A DNA stretch of 64,000 bases, from assembly GCA_018366495.1 (NCBI GenBank), contig JAGZHZ010000009.1, forward strand, positions 1 through 64,000. The letters run 5' to 3'. Under the pieces are notes generated by a model. It saw nothing but the letters and a program-made list of their open reading frames with translations. It searched no databases and was not told the DNA's origin. This DNA is from Clostridiales bacterium. GTDB taxonomy: Bacteria; Bacillota; Clostridia; Lachnospirales; Lachnospiraceae. This document shows positions 53,400-62,752 of the stretch, piece after piece. Positions within the stretch are counted from its first letter, which is position 1. Each line of letters begins with the position of its first letter. The position numbers were made by a program, and so were the translations under genes.

Positions 53400-54479
53400 A
53401 TGAAAAAAGACAAGAACGACGGATTACAGGTCTACAATCATTACTTGTATCGAAAACGAATCGCGCTTGTCGTAGTGGCTATTATAACAATACTTGTGGC
53501 AATTTATTCTGTTGGAGTTGGAGCGATTCCAATTTCGATGAAAGAAATATTTGAAGTATTTGCAGGTGGCGGTGAAAAAATGCACCGCACTGCAATTTTT
53601 AACATTCGTTTGCCAAGAGCAGTTACATCACTTTTAGTAGGTGCCGCATTAGCATCTGCTGGTGCTGTAATGCAGTGCGTCCTGCGAAATCCGTTGGCAT
53701 CAGCATCCTCTCTTGGTGTTTCTCAGGGAGCGGCTTTTGGAGCAGCATTGGGTATTGTAGTATTTGGTGGCGGTGTTGTAAATTCAGCCAATGCAACCAC
53801 AGCGATTACGATTAATAATCCATATATTGTAACGATTTGCGCTTTTGTATTTGGAATGATTTCTACAGTTGTAGTTGCCAGCATTTCACAATTAAAGAAA
53901 AATGTAGGACCAAGCGGTCTTATATTAGCTGGTACAGCTTTAAGTTCTTTATTTGGCGGTGCAAGTACGATTTTACAGTATTTTGCAGACGATACGAAAT
54001 TAGGAGCAATTGTATTTTGGACCTTTGGTAATTTGGGAAGTACCAATTGGAAAGAAATTATTATCATGGCAATCATATTTATGATTGCACTGGGATATTT
54101 TCTATTTAATCGATGGAATTATAATGCAATGGAAAGTGGTGCAGATACAGCAAAAAGCTTAGGGGTCAATATTCATACAGTGATGATTCTTAGTATGGGA
54201 ATTTGTTCACTTTTAGCAGCAGTTGCCGTATCTTTTGTAGGAATTATCAGTTTTATTGGTCTGGTAGCTCCACATATTATTCGTAAATTTGTAGGAAACG
54301 ATTATCGCTATCTGATTCCAGGTTCTGCAATTGCAGGTGCATTATTACTTGTTTTAGCAGATCTCGTGAGCCGTATAGTTATGGCACCTGTGATTCTGCC
54401 AATCGGAGCTTTGACTTCCTTCTTGGGCGCACCAATGTTTTTATTCCTTTTGTTTAAAGGAGGAAAGAAAAATGGTTAA
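53400..54479 (+). CDS. FecCD/BtuC-type ABC permease
   Basis: A 359-aa permease with about ten membrane segments and family motifs RLPRAVTSLLVGAALASAGA, QCVLRNPLA and VGIISFIGLVAPHI. It should form a homodimeric pore for the preceding binding protein. It starts 4 bp after that gene's stop and overlaps the ATPase by 8 bases. Confidence 0.94.
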   Translation: MKKDKNDGLQVYNHYLYRKRIALVVVAIITILVAIYSVGVGAIPISMKEIFEVFAGGGEKMHRTAIFNIRLPRAVTSLLVGAALASAGAVMQCVLRNPLASASSLGVSQGAAFGAALGIVVFGGGVVNSANATTAITINNPYIVTICAFVFGMISTVVVASISQLKKNVGPSGLILAGTALSSLFGGASTILQYFADDTKLGAIVFWTFGNLGSTNWKEIIIMAIIFMIALGYFLFNRWNYNAMESGADTAKSLGVNIHTVMILSMGICSLLAAVAVSFVGIISFIGLVAPHIIRKFVGNDYRYLIPGSAIAGALLLVLADLVSRIVMAPVILPIGALTSFLGAPMFLFLLFKGGKKNG

Positions 54480-55242
54480 AGTGGAAAATATTACATATTC
54501 TTATGGATATTCTCTAAAAAATGTCTTGGAACAGATTGGATTTGAAATTCAAGATGGAGGTTGCGTTGCAGTATTAGGAAATAACGGTGCAGGAAAAAGT
54601 ACATTATTAAAATGTATTGATCGTATTTATCCTACAAAAAATAGTGTTGTAATGATAGATGAAAAAAATATTTTTGAGATGAATAACCACATTATGGCGC
54701 AGAATATTGCTTATGTTCCACAAAATGGAGAAGCAGTAGATCTGACTGTATTTGATACGGTATTATTAGGACGAAAGCCATATATTAAGTGGAATACTTC
54801 TGCGGAAGATCGAAAGATTGTATCTGATATTATTCATCAGATGGGATTAGATGAATATGCGTTGCGAAATGTATCAGAATTATCAGGAGGAGAAGCTCAG
54901 AAAGTATTTATGGCAAGAGCATTGGCACAACAGCCTAAATTTTTGCTTTTGGATGAGCCTACTAGCAACTTAGATCCAAGAAATCAGCATGAAGTGTTGC
55001 AAACCGTATCTGATATTGCCAGAAAAAATAAAATTTGTGTAGTGATCATTATCCATGATTTAAATCTTGCTGTTCGCTATTGTAATCAATTTCTTTTTTT
55101 GAAGGATTCTAAGATTTATTGTTTTGGAGGTTCAGAAATTTTAACAGAGGAAACGATTGAGGCGGTTTATGATATGAAAGTAAAAATAATTGATTGTGAT
55201 GGAATTCCAGTCATTGTGCCTTATCCAAATTGTAAAATCTGA
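54472..55242 (+). CDS. FecE/BtuD-type ABC ATPase
   Basis: A 256-aa ATPase. Walker A is GNNGAGKST, the signature LSGGEAQK, Walker B FLLLDEPTSNLD and the H-loop IHD. It completes the iron/B12-type importer. The ATG overlaps the permease stop by 8 bases. A terminator follows about 40 bp downstream. Confidence 0.95.
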   Translation: MVKVENITYSYGYSLKNVLEQIGFEIQDGGCVAVLGNNGAGKSTLLKCIDRIYPTKNSVVMIDEKNIFEMNNHIMAQNIAYVPQNGEAVDLTVFDTVLLGRKPYIKWNTSAEDRKIVSDIIHQMGLDEYALRNVSELSGGEAQKVFMARALAQQPKFLLLDEPTSNLDPRNQHEVLQTVSDIARKNKICVVIIIHDLNLAVRYCNQFLFLKDSKIYCFGGSEILTEETIEAVYDMKVKIIDCDGIPVIVPYPNCKI

Positions 55243-55281
55243 AAATTAAAAATCAAGTAGAACATATTAATATTTTATAGG

Positions 55282-55341
55282 CTCTGAAAATCTTATAATC
55301 ATGATATTTATTTTTGATTCTAAGATTTTCGGAGTTTTTTT
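55282..55341 (+). terminator. Terminator at the end of the FecBCD-type operon
   Basis: CTCTGAAAATCTTA (55282-55295) pairs with TAAGATTTTCGGAG (55321-55334), then seven T's. Confidence 0.88.
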
Positions 55342-55692
55342 ATTTTTCAAAAAAATTATTCCTACTTTATTATAATTTTGAGGATTCATTGTTCGTCTGC
55401 TCCTATCCATAGCACGATAATACCGTCTTTCCAATCGTTCTGATTTTTAAATGCTGTTATCTCATTACGATAAGTTTTTAAAGATGCTATTCAAAGTAAA
55501 ACAAAGATTTATTTAGGATATTGTGCATAAAGTGTATCGAATGATTTATTTTATGTTTTAGATGGATCATATGTCTTATAAGTACGAAGAAGGAAAAAAG
55601 TATAGAGAAAAAGAAGAACCCCCATAATTTTCTCATATATCTGAATTATCGTTAAATTTGCTGTAAAAATATGCTTATTCGACTATCAGGAC
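55342..55692. other. Non-coding gap, one unassigned minus-strand frame
   Basis: Very A/T-rich. The minus strand has a frame of about 34 codons ending ITAFKNQNDWKDGIIVLWIGADEQ near 55385-55490, with no start or known homology. It could be a gene remnant or chance. Confidence 0.3.
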
Positions 55693-55721
55693 TGGACAAT
55701 ATTGATATTATGTGGTATACA
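55693..55721 (+). promoter_or_regulatory. Promoter of the methylene-THF reductase operon
   Basis: TGGACA (55693-55698), 17-bp spacer, TATACA (55716-55721), leaving a leader of about 120 nt. Confidence 0.55.
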
Positions 55722-55847
55722 TTTATTATAAAAGTATAAACTGAAAAGGTCTATGTTTTAAATTTTTCAATTATAATAAAAAAATGAAAATATAAGAAAA
55801 CAAATACTTTTTATGTTTATAAATCATTATGTAAGGAAGGTGAGCAA

Positions 55848-57812
55848 TTGGAAAACTATACCAAGTATAAGTTGAAAGAGCATGACGAGCTGGTATCTTT
55901 GCTGGCTGATAAAGATAATCTGTTTGTGATTGCTTGTAACAAGTGCTTCAAAGAATTTGAGACCGTTGACGAGCCGGACTGTGATGAGTTTTTAAAACTT
56001 GCTGCTGAGCAGGGAAAAACAGTTACAGGCAGTGCAAAGGTCGATTTTGTGTGTAATAAGGTACAAACTGAGAGAAAAATGCAGGATATGATTCCGGAAG
56101 GCACGGAGAATGTAGTTGTAATTTCCTGTGGTCTCGGTGTTCAGACAGTTGCAGAATTGTCAGGAAAAGCAACCTATGCAGCAGCAAATACATTGAATTA
56201 TACAGGTCATCATGGTATGGCTCTCACAAAGAAAAGCTGTGATGCATGTGCTCAGTGCTATTTGAACCTCACAGGAGGAATCTGTCCAATCGTTGACTGT
56301 TCTAAGAGCCTTGTAAATGGACAGTGCGGTGGTGCAAAGAATGGCAAATGCGAAGTAAATCCTGAAAAAGATTGTGCATGGGAAAAAATCAATAAAAAAC
56401 TGGAACAGCAGGGCCGCCTGAAAGAATTTTTGGCTCAGCCGGTTCAGGTAAGAGATTACTCCAAAACAGATGTTGAAGTGATCAAAAAATATGTAAAAGA
56501 AATTCGCGAAGAGAGATGTGCAGGCTATTATGGCGGTGTTCATCCATCAGAGCATAAGGAGTTCAGCGAGCATCTGGCTCTTCAGAGATTCCCGGAACCT
56601 AAGACAGTAGTGATTCAGATGTCTCAGCATCTTGGAGCACCGGCAAATCCAATCGTGCAGGTTGGCGATAAGGTTAAAGTTGGACAGAAGATCGGTGAAG
56701 CAGCAGGATTTATCAGCGCACCTGTTCACTCCAGCGTGAGCGGTACAGTTGTTGCGATAGAGCCGCGTATGCATGCTACAAGAGGATGTGAAATGACAGC
56801 TGTTGTCATTGAATCAGATGGAAAGAATGAGCTGCACGAATCTGTTAAACCTCATAAATCATATGAAGAACTCACACCAGATGAAATCATTGAGATCATC
56901 AAAGAGGCAGGTATTGTCGGTATGGGTGGAGCTGGATTCCCAACATGTGTGAAATTAAAACCAGCAAAACCAGTCGATACGATTCTGTTAAACGGCTGTG
57001 AGTGTGAACCAATGCTGACAGCAGACCACAGAGTGCTTCTTGAGTTTGCAGACGACATTATCTATGGTCTGAAAGCAATTCTGAAAACAACAGGCGCTGA
57101 AAAAGGTCTGATCGTAATTGAAGATAATAAGCCGGATGCGATTGAACATCTTCAGGCTAAAGTTGCTGATATTGATAATATTGATGTATTTGTTGCTAAA
57201 ACAAAATACCCACAGGGTGCAGAAAAAACTCTGATTAAACGTGTTATGGGAAGAATTGTTCCAAACGGCGGTCTTCCGGCAGACGTAGGCGTTGTGGTAA
57301 GCAATATCAGTACAGTGAAAGCTATTTCTGATGCAATTCAGAAAGGTATGCCATTAATTGAACGTGTTGCCACTGTAACAGGTCCAAAGATCAAAAATCC
57401 AGGCAACTTTATTGTAAAAATCGGTACAAATGTAAAAGAACTGATTGATTACTGCGGCGGTACAACAGAAGAGGATGTTCTGATTAAGATGGGCGGTCCT
57501 ATGATGGGATTTGCTCTTGATGATTTAAATGTTCCGATGATGAAAGGTTCTAACGGTATCATTGCCATTGATACAGATGAAACAGAACCAGTGGCATGTA
57601 TTAAATGCGGACGTTGTGTTGATGTCTGTCCGATGGAACTGTCTCCGCTGTATTTTGCAAAATATGCAGATGAGCAGAACTGGCAGGGCATGAAAGACAT
57701 GAACGTTATGAATTGTGTTGAGTGCAGATGTTGTGAATTTATCTGTTCTTCCAAGATTCCGCTTGTATCTAAGATTAAAGCAGGAAAGTTAGCAGTAAGG
57801 GAGCTGAAGTAA
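55848..57812 (+). CDS. RnfC-type NADH-oxidising subunit fused to a MetV-like domain
   Basis: A 654-aa fusion. Residues 1-205 form a MetV/MTHFR C-terminal-type Cys domain (SCDACAQCYLNLTGGICPIVDC...CGGAKNGKCEV), paralogous to the next gene. Residues about 220-654 are RnfC-like: lipoyl-like GDKVKVGQKIGEA, the FMN/NADH segment GMGGAGFPT, and two 4Fe-4S motifs (CIKCGRCVDVCP; CVECRCCEFIC). In Acetobacterium woodii methylene-THF reductase, RnfC2 brings NADH electrons to MetV-MetF, and that is the likely role here. The start is TTG after AAGGAAGG. Confidence 0.9.
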   Translation: MENYTKYKLKEHDELVSLLADKDNLFVIACNKCFKEFETVDEPDCDEFLKLAAEQGKTVTGSAKVDFVCNKVQTERKMQDMIPEGTENVVVISCGLGVQTVAELSGKATYAAANTLNYTGHHGMALTKKSCDACAQCYLNLTGGICPIVDCSKSLVNGQCGGAKNGKCEVNPEKDCAWEKINKKLEQQGRLKEFLAQPVQVRDYSKTDVEVIKKYVKEIREERCAGYYGGVHPSEHKEFSEHLALQRFPEPKTVVIQMSQHLGAPANPIVQVGDKVKVGQKIGEAAGFISAPVHSSVSGTVVAIEPRMHATRGCEMTAVVIESDGKNELHESVKPHKSYEELTPDEIIEIIKEAGIVGMGGAGFPTCVKLKPAKPVDTILLNGCECEPMLTADHRVLLEFADDIIYGLKAILKTTGAEKGLIVIEDNKPDAIEHLQAKVADIDNIDVFVAKTKYPQGAEKTLIKRVMGRIVPNGGLPADVGVVVSNISTVKAISDAIQKGMPLIERVATVTGPKIKNPGNFIVKIGTNVKELIDYCGGTTEEDVLIKMGGPMMGFALDDLNVPMMKGSNGIIAIDTDETEPVACIKCGRCVDVCPMELSPLYFAKYADEQNWQGMKDMNVMNCVECRCCEFICSSKIPLVSKIKAGKLAVRELK

Positions 57813-57813
57813 T

Positions 57814-58437
57814 ATGTTAATTACCGAATTAAAATCAAAAGAAACAATTGCGTCCCTGGTGGAAGGAAAGAAAGTTTTCATCATTAACTGCCATGGATGT
57901 AAGGAAGTTCATTTTCCGGAAAAAGAAGCAGATGCGCTTCAGAAAGAAATGGCTGCTGCCGGAAATGTAACAGGAATTATGACAAAAGATTACATTTGTA
58001 ATCCAGAAAATATGAAGCTGCGCCTTGAGAAATATAGAAGTCAGGTAGAAGAGGCAGATGTAGTTCTCGTATTCTCCTGCGGTGTAGGTGTACAGACAAT
58101 CGCTGAATATCTGTCAGATAAGAGAGTCTGCGCAGCTTGTGATACATATCCTCTGCCGGGATTTCAGGGTGTTACACCGCTTGAGCATGACTGCAAGCAG
58201 TGTGGTGAATGTTATCTGAATCTCACTGGCGGAATCTGCCCAATCACTGCCTGCTCCAAGAGTCTTGTCAACGGACAGTGCGGCGGTTCTAAAGATGGGA
58301 AATGTGAAGTAGACAGCAGTATGGAATGTGGCTGGGAACGTATTTACAGACGTCTCGCGCAGATTGGTCGTCTGGATGTGCTGAAATGTCCGGTACAGGT
58401 GCGTAATTACGCAACAGATGATGAAGTGTCTCAATAA
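57814..58437 (+). CDS. metV: MetV, zinc/Fe-S small subunit of methylene-THF reductase
   Basis: A 207-aa MTHFR-C domain protein with CGVGVQTIAEYLSDKRVCAA, QCGECYLNLTGGICPIT and the CGGSKDGKCEV cysteine cluster. In acetogens MetV is the partner of MetF. It starts 1 bp after the fusion gene and closely resembles that gene's N-terminal domain. The start follows AAGGGAG. Confidence 0.9.
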   Translation: MLITELKSKETIASLVEGKKVFIINCHGCKEVHFPEKEADALQKEMAAAGNVTGIMTKDYICNPENMKLRLEKYRSQVEEADVVLVFSCGVGVQTIAEYLSDKRVCAACDTYPLPGFQGVTPLEHDCKQCGECYLNLTGGICPITACSKSLVNGQCGGSKDGKCEVDSSMECGWERIYRRLAQIGRLDVLKCPVQVRNYATDDEVSQ

Positions 58438-58494
58438 AATCTGTAAAAAGAACTGATAGATAATCTAAATTTATAATGATTGGAGCAATGTGAA

Positions 58495-59373
58495 ATGAAA
58501 ATTACTGAGTTATTTGATCGTGGTGAATTTGTTGTAACTGCAGAAGTAGGACCGCCGAAAGGGATTCATATTGAACATATTTTAGAGGAAGCAAAAGAAT
58601 ATTTAAGCGGTATTACCGCTGTCAATGTAACAGATAACCAGTCTTCTGTTATGCGTCTTGGATCTCTTGCAACATGTAAAGCACTGAAAGACGAAGGGCT
58701 TACACCAATTTTTCAGCTGACATGCCGTGACAGAAACCGTATTGCCCTGCAGTCAGACCTTCTGAGTGCAGCAATGCTCGGAATTGACAATGTTCTTTGT
58801 CTGACTGGCGACCACACAAAGATGGGAGATCATAAAGGTGCAAAACCAGTATTTGATCTGGATTCTGTATCCCTGCTTCATACTGTAAAATTATTAGAGT
58901 CAGGTGTTGACCTTGGAGGAAATCCACTGGATGGCGAGCCACCAAAATTTGCAAAAGGTGCAGTAGTATCTCCTTGCAGCGATTCTATTGATGCTCAGCT
59001 TGCAAAAATGGAACGTAAAGTGATGGCAGGCGCTGATTATTTCCAGACACAGGCTGTTTACGAGCCAGAGAAATTCATTGAATTTATGGAAAAAGCAAAA
59101 CAGTTTGGAAAACCTGTCCAGGTTGGTATTGTTATTCCTAAGAATGTAGGTATGTGCAGATATATGAACGCTAACGTTGCTGGTATCCATGTGCCGGAAT
59201 CTATGATTGATGAACTGAAAGCAGATAAAGAAAAAACAAAAGCAGGTATTACAGGTGTTGAGATTGCTGCCCGTATTATCAGAGAATGTAAACCATACTG
59301 TCAGGGTGTTCACATCATGGCTCTTGGATGGGAAGCAAAAGTACCAGAAATTTTAAAATTAGCTGGAATCTAA
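58495..59373 (+). CDS. metF: 5,10-Methylenetetrahydrofolate reductase
   Basis: A 292-aa FAD enzyme reducing methylene-THF to methyl-THF. It has the N-terminal AEVGPPKG, FQLTCRDRNRIALQSDLLSA, and QTQAVYEPEKFIEFM. The ATG 58495 follows TTGGAG; the frame extends upstream to TTG 58480 without a better site. Together with the two upstream genes it makes the RnfC-MetV-MetF complex seen in some acetogens, and with fhs and glyA it covers part of the one-carbon methyl branch. Confidence 0.95.
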   Translation: MKITELFDRGEFVVTAEVGPPKGIHIEHILEEAKEYLSGITAVNVTDNQSSVMRLGSLATCKALKDEGLTPIFQLTCRDRNRIALQSDLLSAAMLGIDNVLCLTGDHTKMGDHKGAKPVFDLDSVSLLHTVKLLESGVDLGGNPLDGEPPKFAKGAVVSPCSDSIDAQLAKMERKVMAGADYFQTQAVYEPEKFIEFMEKAKQFGKPVQVGIVIPKNVGMCRYMNANVAGIHVPESMIDELKADKEKTKAGITGVEIAARIIRECKPYCQGVHIMALGWEAKVPEILKLAGI

Positions 59374-59449
59374 TTGGTTCATAGAAAATATGATATAAAT
59401 TTTTAGCCGGAAAATCTCATGTTTTAGATCGTGGGAAGATGGCATAAAT

Positions 59450-59485
59450 AATGGGGTGAGATTTCTTGAAAAATCTCACCCCATT
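59450..59485. terminator. Perfect 15-bp hairpin between convergent metF and MATE genes
   Basis: AATGGGGTGAGATTT (59450-59464) pairs with its exact complement (59471-59485). Neither side has a strong T run, so it may work as a weak bidirectional terminator. Confidence 0.6.
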
Positions 59486-59552
59486 ATTGTAAGGAAATTT
59501 TAAGAATTCGGCGGGAACTCTTGATAACCTGTTGCCAAGCAGTTTACATATA

Positions 59553-60890
59553 TCATATTTTTGAGTATTTACTAGATAAAAAATGCCCGAGACAGAGGAA
59601 TATCGTTACGATAGCAACAACAAATTCTGTCAGCGGATAAGAACACCATACACCTGTCATTTCCCAGAGAGAGGAGAGCAAAAATGCCATTGGAATCAGC
59701 ACAAAAAAGCTTCTCAGAAAGGATATAATTTGCGCGGGAACAGGTTTGTTTATGGAGATAAAATAAGTAGAAAATATAATATTAATTCCGATAAACGGGC
59801 AGGCTGTAAAATACAGGCGCAGACCTTTGACAGCATATCCTTGAAGAATCATGTCTCTTTCACTGTTAAATACAGAGACAAAAAGCTGTGCATTCCAGAA
59901 TATCACACCATAAATGACAGCAGACATAAGAAAAGATACGATCAGAGCATACTTTAAAATTTTATGGATACTTTTTGTATCTTGCAAACCGTAATGTTGG
60001 CTGATCAATGGCTGAATCCCTTGTGACAGGCCGGTATAAAGAGCAATAACAACAAGGGAAATAACAGTGATCACGCCAAAAGCAGCAACACCAGTATTTC
60101 CTGTCAGTCTAAGAATGATAAAATTAAACAGAAACATTACAATGCCGGAAGCTGCTTCTGTTAAAAAAGGCGGGATTCCATTTGTGATAATTTTTTTTAC
60201 ACAAGGCTTGTCTAACCCTAAATTTAGAAAAGAATTTTTTGAAAAATGGAATTTATTTTTCTTTTTAAAAAAATAGGGTGATAATACCATCATACTGATG
60301 ACAGGTGATAATCCTGTTGCAAATGCAGCGCCAAAAATCCCCATTCGGAATGGAAAAATAAAAATATAATCCAGAACGATATTCGATACACTTCCGACCA
60401 TCATTGCCGCCATGGAAAGAGAGGGATTTCCATCATTTCTCACAAAGCACTGCAAAAGATGATTGAGAAGAAATGCCGGAGAAAACAGCATTAAAACTTT
60501 TAAATAGATATTAGTAATGGCAAAGACCTGATCGTCTGCACCTAAAAGTTTTACAATTTTATCAGAAAAGAACAATCCTGACAGAAAGAATAAAGCGGAA
60601 AACGCAAATACAAGGCAGAGAGCATTTGTGAAAACTTGATTGGCAGATTCATGTTCTTTACGGCTTTTTAAGATAGAATACTGTGTTCCGCCGCCAATTC
60701 CAATCATCAGTCCGATTCCACTAATCAGACAGAAAACAGGGAAAGCAAGGTTTAAAGCAGTAAGACCGTTCGTTCCTGTTTTAATAGACACAAAGAAGGT
60801 ATCTGCCAGAGTATAGCAGGAGTAGGCAATCTGGCCCAAAATATTAAAAGATACATATTTGCAAAAACTTTTAAAAATCGGATTGTTCAT
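59553..60890 (-). CDS. MATE-family multidrug efflux transporter (first)
   Basis: A 445-aa transporter with about twelve membrane segments in two related halves (TALNLAFPVFCLISGIGLMIGIGGGTQYS; later GVAAFGVITVISLVVIALYTGLSQGIQPLISQHYG). It exports cationic compounds using Na+ or H+ gradients. On the minus strand the start follows GGGAGGTC. The leader holds a terminator before the start (60931-60967). Confidence 0.9.
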   Translation of the reverse strand: MNNPIFKSFCKYVSFNILGQIAYSCYTLADTFFVSIKTGTNGLTALNLAFPVFCLISGIGLMIGIGGGTQYSILKSRKEHESANQVFTNALCLVFAFSALFFLSGLFFSDKIVKLLGADDQVFAITNIYLKVLMLFSPAFLLNHLLQCFVRNDGNPSLSMAAMMVGSVSNIVLDYIFIFPFRMGIFGAAFATGLSPVISMMVLSPYFFKKKNKFHFSKNSFLNLGLDKPCVKKIITNGIPPFLTEAASGIVMFLFNFIILRLTGNTGVAAFGVITVISLVVIALYTGLSQGIQPLISQHYGLQDTKSIHKILKYALIVSFLMSAVIYGVIFWNAQLFVSVFNSERDMILQGYAVKGLRLYFTACPFIGINIIFSTYFISINKPVPAQIISFLRSFFVLIPMAFLLSSLWEMTGVWCSYPLTEFVVAIVTIFLCLGHFLSSKYSKI

Positions 60891-60926
60891 ACTGACCTCC
60901 CATTATTATTTGATTTTTTAGACAAC

Positions 60927-61013
60927 AAAAAACGCCCGAATACAAGTAGCCTTTGTATTCGGACGCGTCTCAAACCGTGAAAATAGAATAACATAATATG
61001 GAAAAGAAAACAA
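60927..61013 (-). promoter_or_regulatory. Promoter and leader terminator of the first MATE gene
   Basis: Minus strand promoter: TTGTTT (61013-61008), 17-bp spacer, TATTCT (60990-60985). About 15 bases later the leader forms CCGAATACAA/TTGTATTCGG (60962-60936) and a T run (60932-60927), ahead of the start codon. The terminator must be bypassed for expression. Confidence 0.65.
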
Positions 61014-61135
61014 CCATATAATTTATAAAATTATTTCATCCTTCTTTTTCTTTCTGTCTACTTTCTCAAAATTTTGCCTTCTTCTTATTATTCTCGTTAA
61101 ACATTTTATAGTAAAGAAGAGTTGTTTACGGGAGG

Positions 61136-62482
61136 TTACGCTTTAATTTGCCGAACATTCGGCGTATTTTTTCGATAGATATAATAAGAAAAAATAGCTG
61201 TTACAATCTCAGAAAATGGGAAAGCCCACCAGACGCCGGATGCACCAAGAAACTTGCTCAAAATAAATGCAGCAGGTATGATGATCACTACATATCTGGC
61301 AAGAGAGATTAATAGGGACGGCAGACCTTTTCCAAGCCCTTCCAGCGCTCCTGAGGAAGTGACAGAGACGGAAGAAGCGATAAATCCCAGACTGATAATG
61401 TGAAGCGCTGTGACCCCTTTTTGAATGGTCTCACTATTTTCGGTAAATAAAGAAAACAGCTGATCCGGGATAGCCCATGACAAACCAGTTCCGACTACCA
61501 TAATAATAATAGACAGACGCAGAGCAGTAGTATATATTTTGTGAACACGCTGATACTCACCAGCTCCGAAGTTATATCCGACAAGAGGACGGATACCTTG
61601 AACAATTCCATTTGCACTCAGATAAATAAAAGTTTGAAGCTTATAATATACACCCAGAACTAATACATAAGCGCCGGAATAAACAGCAAGAATGCCGTTT
61701 AATGCGGAGATCAGAAGGGAAGGAAGCGCCATATTTAAAGATGCCGGAATTCCTACCGCATACATTTTACCTGAGATCCTGCGATCTGGCGCAATAAATT
61801 TCCACTGAATTTTAAGCGGAATGCACTGAAACAGATAGGTAATAAGGTAGACACAAAGAGAAAGGGTCTGTCCGATTCCTGTAGCCAGCGCAGCTCCTTC
61901 AATTCCCATTTTGGGGAAAGGTCCGATACCAAAAATCAGAAGAGGATCAAGTATAATATTGGCTGCAAAACCGCAGATCATACTAATCATAGAAATTTTC
62001 ATTTTTCCAACTGACTGAAAGATCTTCTCGAATGAGATACCGAGTGAAATAATAATGGAGAAGGAAAATGCTATGTTGGAATAGCGCAGAGCAAGGGATG
62101 TGACTTCTGCATCAGGAGTAAACATTTTAAGGAAAAATGGCATTCCAACGATAGAAAAAATAGTCATTAAAATTCCGTGAATAACGCTTAAAAACAGGCC
62201 CTGCGTTGTTGCCTGATTTGCCTTTTCCTGTTCATTTGAGCCCATATAATAAGCGATCACAGCATTAATGCCGATTCCGAAGCCAACAGCAATAGCAGTA
62301 ATAAGATTTTGGATGGGATAAATTAAAGCTAACGCTGTCATGGCATTTTCACTTACTTTTGCCACAAAATAACTGTCAACGATATTATAAAGAGAATTCA
62401 CAGCCATTGAGATGACCATAGGCAGTGACATTGACAGGACAAGAGGCAGGATTTTTTTCTCTTTCATAAAATTTTGATTCAT
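61136..62482 (-). CDS. MATE-family multidrug efflux transporter (second, MepA-like)
   Basis: A 448-aa transporter with about twelve membrane segments (LVLSMSLPMVISMAVNSLYNIVDSYFVAKV; later LSANGIVQGIRPLVGYNFGA). It is related to but distinct from the neighbouring MATE. The start 62482 follows AAAGGAGTG on the minus strand; the upstream in-frame ATG at 62515 lies inside the leader terminator. Between the two MATE genes (60891-61135) I see only regulatory sequence. Confidence 0.9.
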   Translation of the reverse strand: MNQNFMKEKKILPLVLSMSLPMVISMAVNSLYNIVDSYFVAKVSENAMTALALIYPIQNLITAIAVGFGIGINAVIAYYMGSNEQEKANQATTQGLFLSVIHGILMTIFSIVGMPFFLKMFTPDAEVTSLALRYSNIAFSFSIIISLGISFEKIFQSVGKMKISMISMICGFAANIILDPLLIFGIGPFPKMGIEGAALATGIGQTLSLCVYLITYLFQCIPLKIQWKFIAPDRRISGKMYAVGIPASLNMALPSLLISALNGILAVYSGAYVLVLGVYYKLQTFIYLSANGIVQGIRPLVGYNFGAGEYQRVHKIYTTALRLSIIIMVVGTGLSWAIPDQLFSLFTENSETIQKGVTALHIISLGFIASSVSVTSSGALEGLGKGLPSLLISLARYVVIIIPAAFILSKFLGASGVWWAFPFSEIVTAIFSYYIYRKNTPNVRQIKA

Positions 62483-62503
62483 TTTATCACTCCTTTTAGA
62501 CAC

Positions 62504-62624
62504 AATAAAAGCCACACAGTCATAATATAACGACTGTGTGGCGAAAAAAAGATTTCTCCTGAAAAATCCACATCCTGTTACGGTTTTAGATAAACATTAT
62601 ATAATATAATAGTAGGAAAGTCAA
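62504..62624 (-). promoter_or_regulatory. Promoter and candidate switch leader of the second MATE gene
   Basis: Minus strand promoter: TTGACT (62624-62619), 17-bp spacer, TATAAT (62601-62596). The leader contains a small hairpin GATTTTTC..GAGAAATC and a terminator GCCACACAGTC/GACTGTGTGGC (62542-62511) with a T-rich tail. Leader TGTGG (62572-62568) is complementary to CCACA in the terminator's 5' arm, a possible antiterminator. MATE genes in Clostridia can be under guanidine-IV (mepA) riboswitches; I could not verify that consensus. Confidence 0.6.
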
Positions 62625-62752
62625 TGAATAAAATGTTTGACAAACCTACATAGATAATAAGAAGAAATAAAATTTGAGGAAGAAATAAAAACTTTGGGAA
62701 AGTAAACAGAAAGAAAAAGAATGATAAATAGATAGAGAGTGAGGGAACAATT

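Noticed and set aside
53723..54076. Long minus-strand frames inside genes, such as this one in the FecCD permease
   Set aside because: They mirror hydrophobic codon patterns of real genes, lack ribosome binding sites and match nothing known.
55385..55490. Minus-strand frame of about 34 codons ending GIIVLWIGADEQ
   Set aside because: No start, no homology I recognise, and very A/T-rich sequence; noted as a possible remnant only.
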